This document shows, in pieces, positions 37,901 to 57,941 of a stretch of DNA of 64,000 nt. Each line of letters begins with the position of its first letter. Position 1 is the stretch's first letter. The translations under genes were made by a program, and so were the position numbers. Source of the stretch: Coturnix japonica (taxonomy: Eukaryota; Chordata; Aves; Galliformes; Phasianidae); assembly GCF_001577835.2 (NCBI RefSeq), contig NC_029541.1:2413141-2477140 (forward strand), in the 5' to 3' direction. The notes below the pieces were generated by a model, which searched no databases, had not been told where the DNA came from, and saw nothing but the letters and a program-made list of their open reading frames with translations.

Positions 37901-38620
37901 TGAGTGACGGAGGTTGAAATTTCCGGGCCAGCCCAAAGGACGGAGACGGCTCGAGGTGGAGGAATAACTGCGGTGCTCAGAGCTCACCGCATCCCGGTAC
38001 GGTTGGCTCCGGGCCGCTGCATCCCGAAGGGCTGCGGGGAGTTGCGGGGCTGCCCGACCCGGGGCTGCGGTGGGGAGGAGCCTGAACGGAACGGAACGGA
38101 ACGGAGCGGGGCGAGCGGCCGGCACCGCACCGAGTCCTGCGGCGGCAGCTCTCCGCTTCCAGCACCGGTACCGACAACGGAACCGCAGCGGGTCTTGAAG
38201 AGGCAACGCTTCGCTTTTAGCTCCGGCACCGATATCTGGTTCCAGCACCAGAACCGACGGCAGCACCTCTCCGGGTCCTGCAGCTCCGGTAACGCTTTCA
38301 GCACCAGAACCGACACCAACACCGCACCGCTTCCAGCACCCGCAGCTCCCCGCCCCGCACCCATTCCCGACCCCGGCTCGGCCCCGCAGCGCCGCCCCCG
38401 TCCGTCCCCGTGCCCCGGCGAGGAAGGAGGAAGGAGGGGAGCAACGCTGTGCCCGCCGTGCGGTGAGTGCGGGGCTGTGGTCGTGCTCGGGGGCTCTCTG
38501 TCTTTTTCGGTTCGGAGCAGTTTAGGCACGAAGTGGTCGGGGAGGGGAACGCAGAGAAAGTTGGAGGTGGGGGGAGGGAGGGTCTCGAGTGCTGGAGGAA
38601 TTTCTGGAAGGGATTCCTGA
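37900..38620 (+). promoter_or_regulatory. CDK18: CpG island, probable CDK18 promoter and non-coding first exon
   Basis: Dense CpG from about 37,900 to 38,560 with no TATA box. A strong plus-strand splice donor, GTGCG followed by GTGAGT, puts an exon end at 38,462. The next plus-strand coding exon with a good acceptor is CDK18 exon 1 at 49,373, giving a 10.9-kb 5' intron. The island includes four short AACGG units (38,085-38,105) and three to four imperfect copies of TTCCAGCACCGGTACCGAC between 38,157 and 38,340. A plus-strand open frame of 238 codons crosses it, but it reads straight through the donor and resembles no known protein, so it is taken as 5' leader. Use by a divergent transcript is possible. 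Confidence 0.7.
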
Positions 38621-41600
38621 GCGTGTTTTGGTGCTTCAGGGCTCCTGGTTCAGCCTTTCCTTCAATGGGGGCTGCGGGGGTTGGGCACGCATCCATCCCC
38701 AGGGTGAAAGTTCCCAGAGCTGCTTGCAATGGGTTGAGCTGATTGATCCTTGAGCTGCATTTTTGGGGCTGTCAGAATGAGCTGTGCCTGTTGCTCAGAT
38801 AAGTTCCTGGGTGTGTAACATCACCCCCAGCACCACTGTTTCCCCACCCCCCATCACTAACCACATTGAATGTGTGTCTGTGCCATGCCAGCCCTGTGCC
38901 AACCCACTTTTAAACTGGCTCCCCTCTCTGCAAAACTAGATGCAATGAGCTTGCAAAGCTGCTGGGCACGGCTGTGGCATTAACTCTGTAAGCAGCAGTC
39001 ATGTCTGGGGCTGTAGTGGGGTTTTGTTGCACTCTGCATTAACTAAATGCACAGCATGAGGTTTGTGTGCGTGTGTGTGCTGGGGGTTGAGAAGGTGCCC
39101 AAAAGGAAAGAGGTCTGAACAAGTAGAGGGCAGAGAGCTGTGCCTCTGGATGGGATGTAGAAGGGAAAGTGTCTCTTCTAAGATCCTCATCTTGCAAGGA
39201 AATAGGCTCTAATTACCCCCTGCATGGTAAAGGGGTGGCGTGTAAAGCTTTGGTGTGTGCTAACACAGAGCTGGAATGGGGTAAGTGCGTGTGGAGTTTT
39301 GGCTTCGGCCTCACATGGTGGTGATGGGGCATCTGGGTCACCCCGTCAGCACTGGTTCCTGTGATCCTGAAAGGATTCCCTTGATGCAAACACCAAACCA
39401 CGCATCCTTTCCTCCTGGGAGGAGATAAAGGCATGTCAGTGGGATGGGATGTGCTCAAGAGCTTGATGCTAGAAAAGGAGCAGAGGCAGGAACAGAAGCT
39501 GAGAACAAGCGAGTTCATCCTCTCTTAACTGCTTGAAAAGGAGGAGAGATGCTGTGGTGGAAGAGCAGCACTCCAGAGATCTGCCTCTGCCCTTGGACCC
39601 ATCCCTGCATCCCCATGACTGGGTTCACCATCTGTTAACACTTGACCTTGCTTTGTTCTCAGAGCTTTGCTCCCTGAGCTCTGTAAAGCCCTGGGATGCT
39701 GGCAGAGATGGGCATGGAAGCACGAAAACACTTGTCTTAGTGCTGGGAGGGCCCCTTGAACCAAACAAGCTCTCTTTGTGGTCCCTTGAATGGAGCCTTC
39801 AGACAGGCAGTGCTGAGCAGTGACAAAGAGCAAAGTGATGGTGTCACATACACATGCATTACAGGTATCTGAAATGCAGCAGGCATGCCCTGCTGTTCTC
39901 AATCTGCAGCTCCTGCTTTTCATACATGTCTATTGCTGCATTGCTCATCACGGCTGGGTACGGGCTGGGCTGCAGGAGGAGATGGGTTCTGCTTTCTGTT
40001 GCTGGTGCTGGACAAGATAAATGACAGCAGCAGCTTCGTTTTGCATCTTGTAGAAGTGGAAAAGCAAAATGGTTTGCTCCAGGTGCTGCAGAATTTTGCT
40101 CTGAGTCCATGAGCATCCTCTGCTCAGTGCCCTGACTTAGGGAGGCAGAGATGTGTGCATTTGCTTCATGTTTGCATTCAAACATCAGCGCTGCAAATTA
40201 TCCCCTAGGCCTGGGCTGCTGGATAGAAATGACTGCTCGGTCATTCCTTGTAAACCCTGAGACATTCCTCTGGCTTCCTCACAGCTCTGAGGTTTTGGGC
40301 CAGGAGCTCTGAGTACCTCCAGAAAACCTGGGACACGTGTTTGGAGTCGTGGCCAAATAACCAGAGGAGTTTCCAGGAGGGTTTATGCTCTGCAAAGGCC
40401 TCCCACGCTCTCATTCCACTCTCAGGAGAGCTGAGGTGGAGCAGCATCTCCCTGGCATTGGCAGCAGGAAAGGGGTCCTTAGTCCAGCTGCAGGGCTCAG
40501 AGTGACTTTAGCTGTGGGTAATTGGTGCATTGAAAGCCCAAGAGGTCACCTCTGCCACTGCTGCACAGCACAGGCTCAGTTTACATCCATACAGGCAGGA
40601 AAACAAAAGGTCTGTGCTTCCAGGGGCCCCTGCTTGCAGCAGGCTCTGCCCGTGCAGGGGTTCGACATGCAGGATTTGCTTTTCTCCCACTTAACTCCTG
40701 TTTGTAGAGGGAAAGCCAACAGCAGAGAGCGACCTGTTGATGAATGCAGATGTGAAAGCCCAGATTACAATCTGGCAAACAATTAACTTTGCAGAGTCGA
40801 GCTGTAATCAGACGAAGCATCTTTTGCTCTCTGTCTAATCGAGGTTTCTTTTCAGGTAGCTGTTGTGCCTGCAGCCAGTGCTGCTCATCTCCTTGTTTGC
40901 TCAGCCTCTTGCAATCCTGTGCTTCTTTGTCTGGCTCAGCCAGGAGCATTGAGGGGCCGCAATTGTTTTCAAGTCACAGAGCAGAGCCTGCAGAGATGGC
41001 TGTGGCTTTGTCTGTGCAGCTGACTCCGCTTCAGTATCTCATCTCCCCTGTTCTTTCCCTGCCTCCCTCCTTTCTGAGGCTTAGCCGTGCTTTATCTCCA
41101 GTCACAACTGTATTCTCTTGCCTTCTGGGTTTTCTCACTGCATAGGAATGAGCTCCAAGCCACCACAGCTAAGATCAGATCTTTGCAGACAGTCCAAGTG
41201 CTCCCTATTCCTGCAGGGAAATGCCCCCAGCTCCCAGCCCCACTGATCCACCTGAGCAGCAGCTGAGCTCTCGTTAACATTCCCACTATGCTGAATGTGT
41301 AACAACCCACTGTTGTAAGAGTAGGTTGTAAGAGTAGCCAGAGTTCAGGCTGTGATGTGGGAGGGAGTTCCAGGAGTTGGAGTTACAGTTGCCTATGTGT
41401 TTCTATGCCCCCATTTGACACCAGGCACTGCCCCTGTCATGCTGGGAGGATAAATAGCTTAGATGTGTTCCCACTGTGGAATTGGGGGCTGTTTGACCTG
41501 CTCAGGTGGAGGTATTTCAGAGCATCTCTGGCTGTGAGCCCCGTGCTCTTCTTCCTTTATATCTCCCCATGCAGACTGAAGTCATTTTGGAGCAGGGGCT

Positions 41601-44600
41601 ATTTCTCTTCTCTGCCTTTTGCACCCTCAATCCCTGGGGCCAACGTAATGAAAACCATATATTATCTAAAGAGCAGCTTGGTGAGGCAGTGCTGTCAGTG
41701 CCTGGTACTGTGGGAACACGCAGGGCTTTGCTGCTTGTGGAGCAGAGAAGAGGAAGTAAACCAGGATGGAGCAGGGTGAGCTTTGCTGCCCTGTCCTTAG
41801 TGCACAGGGAAGAGATGCAATCTTTGCTCAATGCAGTGAGTTATTTGCTAAGTGCTAATATGCTGGAAGCACTCAGGGCTGTGATTTATGACCCCACATT
41901 GGGTGTCTCCATCTCTCCCTCTTCTCCCCAGGATTGTCTGAGTGTTTCAGGCTCTAGAGCTGGTTTGAAGGGTGCTGCAGCAGCGGAGGTGACCTCTTTT
42001 CACCCAGGAAACGTCCTCCCATTGCATCTGCCCCTGTCGGGAGGTTAAACTCCACTCTGCCACGCTTCACCAGGCACTCAAGTGGTGCAAAGCAGCACTG
42101 ATTGCTGAAGTCAGCCCTCAGCAGCACAATGCACGGCCCTTCTGTTATCATCAGGGCTGCGAGCATCACAAATCCCCTTCAGTTTCATAGCAGGATCTCA
42201 CTCTTGGCTGAGTCTTTCCCCATTCCCACACCTCTCACCCTTATCCATGGGATAATGGCCAAATCCACAGCACAGCTGGTGGTGAAATGAGTGGCTGTCC
42301 TATAGCAGACAGCAGTCAGAGAGGTGAGAACTGTGTTACTGCTGGCTGGAAAACCTTCCTGGCATCCATGCCTCAAATTGAAGCAGTGATTAAAGCTGTA
42401 AGGAAATCCGCCTTCAGCCTAAGGCACGTCGTGCTCCTTCTGCTACGGATGTTCCCAAGGGCTGGTCAGCTTGTAATTATTAACTAATTACTGCAGAATA
42501 ATCACAGTGCCACAGCATGGAGGAGGTACGGGTGGTGCGGAACGCTCTGTGTCTCACGAATCCCAGCTCTTTCCTCATCTGTCCTTTGTATTTTGCCCAT
42601 TGGGGTGGTATCTGATGGCAGCAGTGCCTGCTGGGCTGGTGGCATTTGACACTGAGGGACTGAAGGGCATTATTCCCTCTGTGAGCAGCATCTGTGGCCA
42701 CGGGGAGGGCCTCGTTGGCAGGATCCTGCTTAGAGTTGACTGCATCCAGGGGCAGATCATAGGCATAACCCTACAGTGAGAGCATTGATGTTGTGTGTTG
42801 TGGCAGTGGTCAGAGGAGGGAAATGAGCAGCCCTGGGGATGAAAGGCTCTGTGTGTCCCAGCAGCAGCTTGGGGGTAGGATGCTGGTGGTGTCACACTGT
42901 GGAGACTCCAAAGAGCCACAAGGTTTGCTTTCCCACTTGTTTTATCACTGATTTGAGGTGGAAAACTTCTCCGTGTGGCTCTGAGTGCAAAGGTCCAATG
43001 GAGCCCCTTCAGTTCCATGAAAGCACGGCATCGTATCTGCAGGAGAAGGAGCATTTCTATCAAGTCCCATTAGCAGCATGTGTTCTATTTAAATCCTTAA
43101 TCCCTTCCAATCCCTCCTTATTGACGATTAATTGTGCAACTAATCATGCTATGATAGCAGCGGTGCGGGCTCAGGTTGTTGTTGTGCACACTGCAGTGTG
43201 AAGGAGATAAGCATTCAGCCAGGCACTCAGCTTGGCTCATGTGCGATCCAGACCTCCTTTCCCGTCCCTTCAGCTCTCAGAGTTACCATCCTTTCTTATC
43301 TCAAAGCTTATCAGCTCATGGGACAGGAAAGGAACAGAGCCGAATGCAGCCACTGAGCTTTGGACGCTGCTGTGCTGCAGCCCTTTGTGCAGCTGAGCTC
43401 GGAGTCCCCTTGGCTCAATGCCTGAGCACCACGTGGATCTGTGGACATGGTTTGATATTGGAAGGTAAAGCAGAATTGCTTCAGGTTGTGCTCCAAGAGC
43501 CCTCTCAGTGTTTTGCAGCACCCATCTCTGCACAGCAGCATCCAAGGAATGGGGCTGGCTGTGTGTTTCCCTTCACGAGGTCCCTCCCTCCTTCATTCCC
43601 TTGAGCTCTGCAGGGCTCTGTTATCTCCCCCACTTCCCAAGGCTGTTGCAGGAATGCTCAGAGCTCACAAGGACACCAGAGCAGCCTATGGGAAAACAGC
43701 TTTGGAAGTGGGGCAGGGAGTGAGGAGATGGATGGGAGAGAGAAGATGGAGCAGGAGAAAAGAGGTGTTAAAACCCACCGACTCCATTGCTCTGCCTGCT
43801 GTGCTCATGGTGACACTGTGACTTTCAGGGCGCCGTGCTGGGGCTTGGCTTGCCAAAGCAGACGTTATTTACAGTTTAACAAGGAACAAGGTTTATCTGA
43901 ACAGAATGTGCTCGCCGAGTTCCCAGATAGGCATGAAATGTTGCCCTCCATAGGGAAGTGAGCAGAGGGTTGCGGGCACCAGGGCGTGCTTAATCTAGTT
44001 CTATCTATACCTGGGATGCAGGCAGGTTTGGGTTGGGTTTAATGGGATCATATCATGATGGTGGGAAGGTTCCTCCATAGGGTGCAGAAGGACAGTGGGT
44101 TCCTATGGGGCAGCACTGTGGGTGGAGCAGAAGCTCTGCACACCTCGCCTTGAGATGCTCAGTGCTTCTGTGTTATTCCTGCCCCGTGCGTGGCCTCAAT
44201 GTTGGTTTTCATTCTATTGCCCAACCCTGGGCTCTTTGCAAAGTGGAAATGCTTTGTGTGCAGAAATCAGGAGCTCTTGTATCAGCACAGAGATCTGAGA
44301 AGCAGAGGGAGCTGCAGGGGCACTCGGCTCATGCACACGTGTGCAAAGCCCTCCGAGGTGCACAACAGGTTTAAGATTAAATAGCAGCTTAGTGCAGCCC
44401 TTGGCAGGAAGGGGACTTGCAGTGTTTGCTCACTACCTTGTTATCATGTGACTATCCCAGAGCTTTAAATAAAACAGATTTGCAACCCTGCTGGAAAGAG
44501 TTTTATGTGCCTAATGCTGAGCCGTGCTGCTGCTGCTCCAGAGTGTGGTCCTAAGGGGGGGACCCAGCTCAGAGCTGTGCTGGAGCAGGGAGAAATAGGT

Positions 44601-47600
44601 CAGGAGCACCATCTGCATGCATTGCTTTCCTTGCTGCTGCACAAAGATGTGTATGAGTGCAGTGGGGAGCTGCTTCATTAGTTCCAAGGAGCTCCTGGGT
44701 CTGAGTTTGCCACGCTCGGAAGGAGCCTTAATCCCTCCAGAGCTGTTTGTACAGTCCCTGCAGCTCCTCCTCCCATTGCTGGGTGGGCAGAAAGTGCCTG
44801 ACCGGGTGCTGGAGGAATGCAGAGGGGTGCAGCAATCTGCAGCAGGTGAGGGTTGGGCTGTTTGGTAATGCAATGTGTTGGAGCTGAGCTGAGCACCTCA
44901 AAAATGCACAGCAAAGGGCTGAGCTGTGCTTCGCTTTGAGAGCTGCTGGTGCTTCTTAGAAATGCTGTGCTTCTGTTTGTATTCAAGCTGTTTCTCTGGG
45001 AAGAAAGATCCTGTGATAGCACGGGCCCTTTGCATGGCTTCTTGCAGGGATCAAACCCTTCCTTCATCCCTCCACCTATTCATTGCGTGCTCCTTTCTGT
45101 CCCACCCCCACCATCCCCATTTCTCCTTGCATCAGAGGTGGCTGCATTACTCAAATTCCACATGGCTATCGGGTGTGCAGGGCTGTGCTTTCCGCTTCCC
45201 TAAATAACCCCTCTCCGAATGCTTGCAGCCATTCCCTGCACAGCTGCAGGGCAGCAGCTCCGAGCCCCCCTCCCCAGTGCCTTTGTTGCCTGTGGATGAG
45301 GGTCATGGTAGGAAAGCTGCAGTGTTCTCTGTTAGAGAAGGGAGGGCTTCCCCTGCTCCCCTGGTGTTGCTTTCCAGGAGCTCTGGGAGTTGTGTGTGGG
45401 CTGAGGAAGGAGGAAAAGCTCTAATTAAGAAAGAAAAGGGAAGAAAAAAAGAGAGAGAGAATAAGGAAATGGTAATTAAGAAGCTGTCAGACCCTACACC
45501 GCCCTGTGGGGATGGAATGCCGGTGTGCCTTAATGCAAGGGATCTTCTCCCATAGGGTTCCCCAGAAGCTGGAGCATCCTTCACCCCCAGGGTCTGTGCC
45601 CTATCCATGCTGACCATCCTGGTGCTCAGGAAGGGCTGAAAGGAGAAAGAGAGTCACAGAAAAGAGGGAGGACAGCTCCATACACTGCAGCAGCGCTCAG
45701 TGGGATGTGCTGATCCATGGGGCAGTACCATGGGGCTGCTGGCACCTTACAACAGCGAGGGCATTGAGATGCTGTGGTTCACGTGGGCCATTGGCACTCT
45801 GTTGTGGCTGCAGCCCAACGCTGGGCACTGCTCTCAGGTTTTGCTCCAGCGAGGAATAAACATGCAGTGTTTTATGGCTGCATGAATAACGAGGGTCGTT
45901 CTGGTGCCTTCCTGGGAGCTGCCCTGATCTCACCATGGGCAGGGCAGAGCTGAGCGCATCACACAGGGCTGTGGTGTGGCAGGAGTGGAACAAACCCCTC
46001 TGTGTGCCCTCATTACTGGGCTCCTTGTTGGGATGGAGATAAATGGGAGCAGAGCTGCAAGCAGCAGCTTTGCATCCCACAAGGGTCCCATCAGAGAGGA
46101 GAAGGGAGGAAGGATGCATCACCACCAATGCTGTGAGGAGCTGGGTTGGAAGCCAGCCTTGTGCATTTGCTGCAGGATCATTTCTCCTCCCAAATCTCCA
46201 CTGAGAAGTATGGACAGAAAATTCCTGGCTGCCGTCATTGCGTTCCTGGTGCTCTGCATGTGTTGTATTGGCCTCCGTGATTACAGGAGAGGAAAAGACT
46301 GCAGCACAAGGATGGATGGATGGACTCCCTGGGGACCCAAAGCTCCATTTCCAATTCTGCCCAGCGTGGTCGCTGCAGTGGGATGATGGCTGTGCTGCTT
46401 GTTGCAGGGCTGTGCAGAACAGTCCGAACTGATTGTGCTCCCCTCCTGCAGGACCACCACCTCCTGGTGCTCCCTGCCTGGGGGAAGGGAAATGTCAGAG
46501 CTCCATGTAGCACAGCCCAGCAGCAGGGAGGAGCTGGGAGCTCAGTGTGATGGGCAGGGACTGCTGCCTGTCCCAGGGTGCAGGGCTGTGCTGGTCCCTG
46601 GAGCAGCCCCATCCCTCTGAACGAATGGATTTGGGCTGTGCTCTTTCTCTGCAGCATCTGTTGTAGGGTGGGAGAGGATTCCACGCCAACAGCTGGACAG
46701 TCCATTAAGTGATGGGGGCTGCTTTCATTCCTTGCCTCACCGGATTCCCAGCTGCTGTGGAGCACGCAGCATCACCTTTCTGCATGTCAGCACTGCACTG
46801 CATTGGTGCTGACTGCTGCCTCCATGCCTTGCTATGTGATGTGAGAAGGCTCTGAAGTCACACGGAGGAGAGCCAAAGAGTTCTGCTGCACAAAGGGAAG
46901 CAAACCATGCGCACAGACCCATCCCCAGTGCCTATGGGAGTAGTTTGCTGAGCACACGGCTGCAGTGCTTAAAGAATTGTTACCATCCAGTCTCAGTCAT
47001 GCGATTCCTTCTCCTGACGTGATGCAGCTTTGGGCCCCTTTGAAGTGTTTTAGCCAAAGCAGTTACTATCTGCTTGTGTTACAGCAAATGCGGATCATTC
47101 ACGCTGCTGGCTTTTCATCCTGGCTTTTCTTCCTGGCCAACTTCCAGACTGAGTGATTTCATTCCTGCCTGTTGATGCCTGAATTCCTTCGTGCTGTTTC
47201 AGACCACTCCAGCTCCCCCTCCTCGCTCCATCCCAGGGATGGTTTCAACCCCAATTCCCTGGTGCTTGGAGGCTGTAAAACGAGGGATGTCATTTGCTTA
47301 GCGAGCATCACCTCCTTGCAGGAAGTCACTAAGCGCCCCCGCTTCCTTTAGTGCACTGCTGTTAAAATTGATGGGATGCAGGCAACAGCAAGTGGTTTTT
47401 CCTTTGAAATCTATGGGAAAGGGCTGCTCCTGTAACAGGGCTGCCTTCTCCTAAGGGAAACACAGACACGGGTTGTCCCCTCACACCCTATATGGGGTCA
47501 GGGTGCCCTCCTACCTGCAGGGCTGGGAGCAGAGATATGAGATATGAGATATGGGAAGGGGGTGCATCCCAACCTTGGGGTACCTCGTGGCCATACAGGG

Positions 47601-49372
47601 CAGGGTGAGCTCCCATCCCACGGGAAGACCAAAAGCACAAACAGCCCCACAGCTTCCATCTGTCAAAGCCTTTCACATGAACCCCATGAGCAGATGCCAA
47701 GTAGGTCCAGGTGAAGCTGGAAAAAAACAGTGCCAATTACGCAGAGCCATAAAGATAAGGAGCAGCCCCGTGCATAGCAGGAGAGGCAGCCACTGCTATT
47801 TTTACCCCACCCTTCTTCCTCTCCGAGGAGGTTTATATTTAGCAGCTGCTGGCACTGCAGGGAGGGAGGGAAGGACTCAGGGTGATCTGGAGCATCAATT
47901 CAGTGCTCAGGTGTTTGTCTTCTAAAGCTTTGGTACCATTAGAGAAGGATGAACAGAGAGGGGAGGAGATAGAAAAAGCCATTTCCCTCACCCACTTCTT
48001 CCTGGTGGAAGATCTGGGTTATTCCCTGTGTTTTCCCTGGTCCTGGGGCTGCGGGGTTGATGTCTCCAGGAATCTGAAGGGATGGTGTCAAGAGGATGGG
48101 GTCAGACTCACCTGTTGCTGGGCTCAAATGAGAAATGGGCACAAATTGAAATGCTGGAAGTCCCAACTGAAGGTGAGGTGTATCTGGAACAGTCTGCCCA
48201 GAGAGTCTATGGAGTCTCCTTCCTTGGAGATACACCAGAACCATCAGGATGAGATCCATGGCAATGTGCTCTGCTAGTGACTTGGGTGACATGGCTTCCA
48301 TCAGTCCCTTCCAACCTCATCCATCCTTGGCCATGAGAAAAACACCAGCTCAGACCCTTTGTTAATGCAGCATTCATTAGTGTCAGCATCTGGGTCATCA
48401 AAGCAGTGCTGAGCAAACATTTAGATGGCTGATGGATGTGCCTTGCATCCTCCTTGCTCACTTTGCAACTCCAAACAGCCTCACGCCTCCCATCCCACCC
48501 CCAACCAAGCAACGCATCCTACTTTGGTTCCGGGCACAGCTGTAGGGTTTCGCATCCCTAAAGGTGTTTGAGGAGGGGGTGACACAGTATTGAGCGGGGT
48601 CCCAATGAATCCCAAGGATTTCAGGGGGGTGGCAGCGCAGTGGGAGGCTGTGCCTCGCAGCACTGTTTGCATTGCTGATGGTAATCTTTTAAGCTTTTGG
48701 ATGCAGGCATGTCAACCCAAGTGTTCCGTTGCTCTGGCGACACATCGGCTCTGCGATGCTGTGTCTGATCACATCAGTCTGGAATGCAATCATCCGGGTT
48801 TGTGCTGACCAGCCTGGTGTGGGGTGGGGGTGCTGGGGGCTGCCAATGGGGCCAGCCAGGAGCAGGGGGTGCTTGTTTGACCTCAAAGGCTGAATTTCCC
48901 CTTATTGCCCCCCCACCCACCCTCAGAGCCCAGCAAACAGATTAGGGTCAGGGTCTGCAAGGAGGGACCTCCTCGTGTGGGGGAGACAGTGATGTCTGCA
49001 GGTGCATTCTGTTTGCTGGGAGCAGGACAGTGCCATGGGAAAGGTGTGCCTTGCACAGGATGCTATTGCATCCTTTCTATCTCTGCTTATTATTCTCTCT
49101 TCTGCTTCTGCCCTGCTATTCCCTTTTCCAGCCATTCCTAGAGTTTCCAAGCTGACACTCATGACTCAGCATCCACAGCTCTGTCCTGAGCTCACCTCTG
49201 GCAACTGGCTCAGAAAAGCCCCATACACTCAATGACACAAAGATCCCCATCCCCTGCTGATTCCCGGAGCTCCCAGTGGGGGAACATGTAGATCTGGGGG
49301 CTGCCAACCCCAATGATGGGGAGCTGTGGGACCATCCCACCCCACAACCACCTGTCTCCCTTTTACCTGCAG
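38463..49372 (+). other. CDK18: Putative first (5' UTR) intron of CDK18
   Basis: The interval runs from a donor GTGAGT at 38,463 to an acceptor TTTTACCTGCAG ending at 49,372. No other coding exon was recognised inside. It holds the CR1 fragment at 48.1-48.3 kb and two small AT-rich blocks (about 42,465-42,510 and 43,080-43,165) with TAATTATTAACTAATTA and GATTAATTGTG cores. Alternative 5' exons cannot be excluded. Confidence 0.55.
48086..48320 (+). mobile_element. CR1 LINE, 3'-end fragment
   Basis: The sequence follows the 3' region of avian CR1: GTCAAGAGGATGGGGTCAGACTC, then GGGCACAAATTGAAATGCTG, then GGAACAGTCTGCCCAGAGAG, then GGAGTCTCCTTCCTTGGAGA, ending CAGTCCCTTCCAACC. These blocks occur in the same order as in CR1 elements known from memory. 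It is a 5'-truncated copy with internal losses, and the terminal eight-base repeats are missing. Divergence looks high, so it is an old insertion, in the sense orientation within the putative CDK18 intron. Confidence 0.85.
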
Positions 49373-49385
49373 GTCACGAGGTAAA

Positions 49386-55927
<6,542 letters not shown>

Positions 55928-57941
55928 ACCCAGACCTCATGTTCCCTTTGTCACCATGGAGATCAGCACACTGAGGAAGGAGACGGCGATGCGCTTCCAT
56001 CCATGATGCTCAGCCCAGCAGGATGGAGCTGATGGCTCTCCCCACATCCCCCAGCAGCTGGTGGCAATGGACCTGTGGCCTTTTCCCCCTCTTGTTCTCA
56101 CATTGCCCCCATCAGCTGCCACCCTATGTGCAGGTGTAGAGCATCCCTCCTGGGACTGGGGTCCTGCTCTGTGCTGGGGGAGCTGCTTGCTGCCTGTGGA
56201 GCTGAGCTGGGTGCAGGGAGGCTGTGTGAGCACGAAGCGGGGTCTCTGAAGCAGGACCTGTGACTGCATTGCATTCAGCCCAAGCAGGCAGCATCCCACT
56301 GCTCAGACAGCCTGCATGCAGCCTCACCCCACTGAGCCTGGCACTGAAGGAACTGCTGCTGGAGCACCAGTCCTGGGGCAGCCTTCCCAGCTGTGCCATT
56401 GCTTATTCCTCTGTAACGCCTTCATCTCTGCCCATTGTCGGTACCTGAATCCCAATGAGGGCAGAGCAGCCTCACCCAGCATCCCCTCTGCTGCCATCAC
56501 AAGGGATGGGACGTGATTCCCAGCAGTGCACAGGAGCCTACAGCTGAAAGAACCCTGCAGTATCACCGCACCCCAATGCTGTGCACCCACCGCAGTGCAT
56601 TCCCCACCTGGAGGACAGGGGAGAGGTGCCAAACCTCCCCAGCTCAGCTGTGGGGACCAGAAAGAGACATAGAGAACAGCAAACCATCCTCCCCACGTGT
56701 AGCCAATGTCACACCAAGCAGCTCTGATTTAGACCCACATCACAGGACCAAAGGGCACATTGTGCTGGCCATAGGACCCTGCTAGACCTACCCAATGGAG
56801 GATGTGCTGATGTCCCCAACCTGCCAGCATCCCAGGACAGACAGTGCTCAATGGACACTAACTGCTTACACCACTTTTTCTCCATGGAGAGGAACTGGAG
56901 CTCTATTTTTCCCTCTCCTGGAGGAGAAAGGAGAGCCCGGGGTTCTCCAGCACTCAATGCACTCTACTATACGCTCCTCCTGTCAGCCCAAAGCTGTTAA
57001 GTTGGGTTTGTCCTAGACAAGCATCCAGACGTCTGCATTGTTTGAGGTTTGCCCATCCCTTCTCAGTTCCCTTCTCGGTATGTCCAGCATACAGCAGGCT
57101 GAATAGTTCATTAATTGTTTCCATTTGATAGGGAAGAGCATGAAGAGCCATCAGCCACCAGTGACGCTGATGTGAGGGTTGGGTTGTGCCTGGTTCCCTG
57201 CACCCTGCTTGGGCTGCACGGGGCTTTTCAGCAGCAGGGTTTACATAAGGAAGTGCTGAGCTCACGTTGTCACCTTTCCTTTCATTAAGGTGTTTACAAT
57301 GGGGTTTTTCTGGGCACAATAGGGATCTGTGGTGCTTCCCAAGGCACCAAGGGCACAGATATGGGCAAGTCCTGCTCTTGGAAAGCCCTGACAGACCAGC
57401 TCCGTGCCCTGAGGTTGTCTTGGCCATAAAGGGCAGAGGAAGCCTTGCTGATCCTTCAGTGGGAGGATGGGGCAGAGCTGTGGGGCACAGGGCTCTGCTC
57501 ATTGCTGCTTGACTGGGCCCTTGGGAACCAATGTCCCCAGTGGAAACCAGTGTCCCCATAGGGCAGACACCTCCAGGGTGCAGCAAGGTGACCCATGGAA
57601 CGTGAGCACACAGACAGCTCTGCTTTATCTGCAATCAGATAAGGAAGACAAAGAGCCTGCTGGCTGCTGTTTGCTCTTTCACAGCCTTTGCCTTTTCTTC
57701 TCCAAGCCAGGAGATCTTTGTGTGGAGGCACTATAATATATTTGCCCTGTGCATGACCAGCGGGCTGCGTTTCAGATAACCCCTTTTGTTCTGCTGCCTT
57801 TCATGGCTATTGGATTCCTATTCAGGAGGGTGATAAAGTGCATAAAGATTTGGTGCCCCATTGAGCAAGCTGTGATGTATATACTGCTGCTTTGAGTCCC
57901 AGTGCCAAGAGAAGGAGGTCAGCAAAGTCTCCCCATACACA
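55928..57941 (+). other. CDK18: CDK18 3' UTR and downstream DNA
   Basis: The sequence following the CDK18 stop codon has no further recognised exon. No canonical AATAAA was seen in this interval; an AATATA variant lies at about 57,735, and the first AATAAA is at 58,848-58,853. The 3' UTR end is therefore uncertain and could lie as far as about 58.87 kb. Confidence 0.45.

Noticed and set aside
37904-38620. 238-residue plus-strand frame in the CpG island
   Set aside because: It runs through a strong splice donor and has CpG-island composition with no recognisable domain.
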